42,154 nucleotides of DNA. It comes from Frondihabitans sp. Leaf304. GTDB taxonomy: Bacteria > Actinomycetota > Actinomycetes > Actinomycetales > Microbacteriaceae. Shown here in pieces: positions 42,071-42,154 of this stretch (position 1 is the first letter of the stretch; the number at the start of each line of letters is the position of its first letter). The position numbers and the translations under genes are program-made. The DNA is taken from positions 1-42,154 of the forward strand of contig NZ_LMNV01000003.1 of NCBI RefSeq assembly GCF_001423105.1, given 5' to 3'. The notes below the pieces were generated by a model. That model searched no databases. It had not been told where the DNA came from and saw only the letters and a list, made by a program, of their open reading frames with translations.

Positions 42071-42154
42071 CGCCTCGCCCTCTACCCAGATGTCTTCAGC
42101 GCTTTTCGCGGAAGGCAGCCGCTCACCGGACGATCGGAGCCTGTCGGAGATCCG
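42071..42154. other. Right-edge intergenic DNA with palindromic repeat, copy 2
   Basis: After the GNAT stop there is no gene up to the edge. Bases 42126-42154 repeat the palindromic element found at 35727-35758, with three differences, two of which keep an inner pairing (GACC/GGTC becomes GATC/GATC). The copy is cut by the window end. Confidence 0.55.

Overview
The window is a GC-rich chromosomal segment from a high-G+C Gram-positive bacterium (Actinomycetota), most likely of the Microbacteriaceae. The grounds are gene order (pheST-argCJBDF..H-tyrS, infC-rpmI-rplT, recA-recX-miaB-miaA-dapF-hflX-lexA, clgR-cinA-pgsA-ftsK-rnj-dapA-thyX-dapB), a PriA-type HisA, TCGAAC(N4)GTTCGA-type LexA boxes, frequent GTG starts and an actinobacterial rRNA-operon leader at the left edge. 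Family placement is inference; no 16S sequence is in the window. Almost all genes lie on the minus strand.

Layout. 1-501: tandem promoters and leader of an rRNA operon that reads leftward out of the window. 502-9263: tyrS, then (upstream on the minus strand) a tightly overlapping arginine operon argC-argJ-argB-argD-argF-argH, followed by a 37-residue membrane protein and the DNA glycosylase mpg. 9319-12917: pheS-pheT. 13046-16359: a DUF559-type nuclease-like protein, a SpoU rRNA/tRNA methyltransferase, and infC-rpmI-rplT. 16601-21011: a DUF1844 protein and hisC-hisB-hisH-hisA(priA)-sseB. 21203-22535: a LysM membrane protein divergent from lexA, both under LexA boxes. 22614-30921: hflX, an RsmC-like methyltransferase, miaB-miaA-dapF, recA-recX and a DUF3046 protein. 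31078-37455: pgsA-cinA, clgR, ftsK and RNase J. 37529-42070: dapA, thyX, a TIGR01777 epimerase, a small membrane/TPR protein, dapB and a GNAT acetyltransferase.

The gene content is core metabolism (arginine, histidine, lysine/diaminopimelate, thymidylate), translation (two aminoacyl-tRNA synthetases, IF3, L35, L20, tRNA modification) and DNA damage and chromosome handling (LexA, RecA, RecX, FtsK, LysM division-inhibitor-like protein). No mobile element, prophage, tRNA gene or CRISPR array was seen.

The most interesting signals lie in the DNA between and across genes. (1) Many transcription units start with TAnnnT placed 6-8 bases before an ATG or GTG with no usable Shine-Dalgarno, which predicts widespread leaderless mRNAs. 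(2) The non-palindromic octamer AGGATCCG occurs 21 times counting both strands, about one third of them in intergenic DNA. (3) An intrinsic terminator is built into codons 26-33 of the SpoU methyltransferase gene. (4) infC appears to start at AUC. (5) lexA and a LysM membrane gene share an SOS control region. (6) A 30-bp near-perfect hairpin separates convergent lexA and hflX. (7) A palindromic extragenic repeat occurs in two places.
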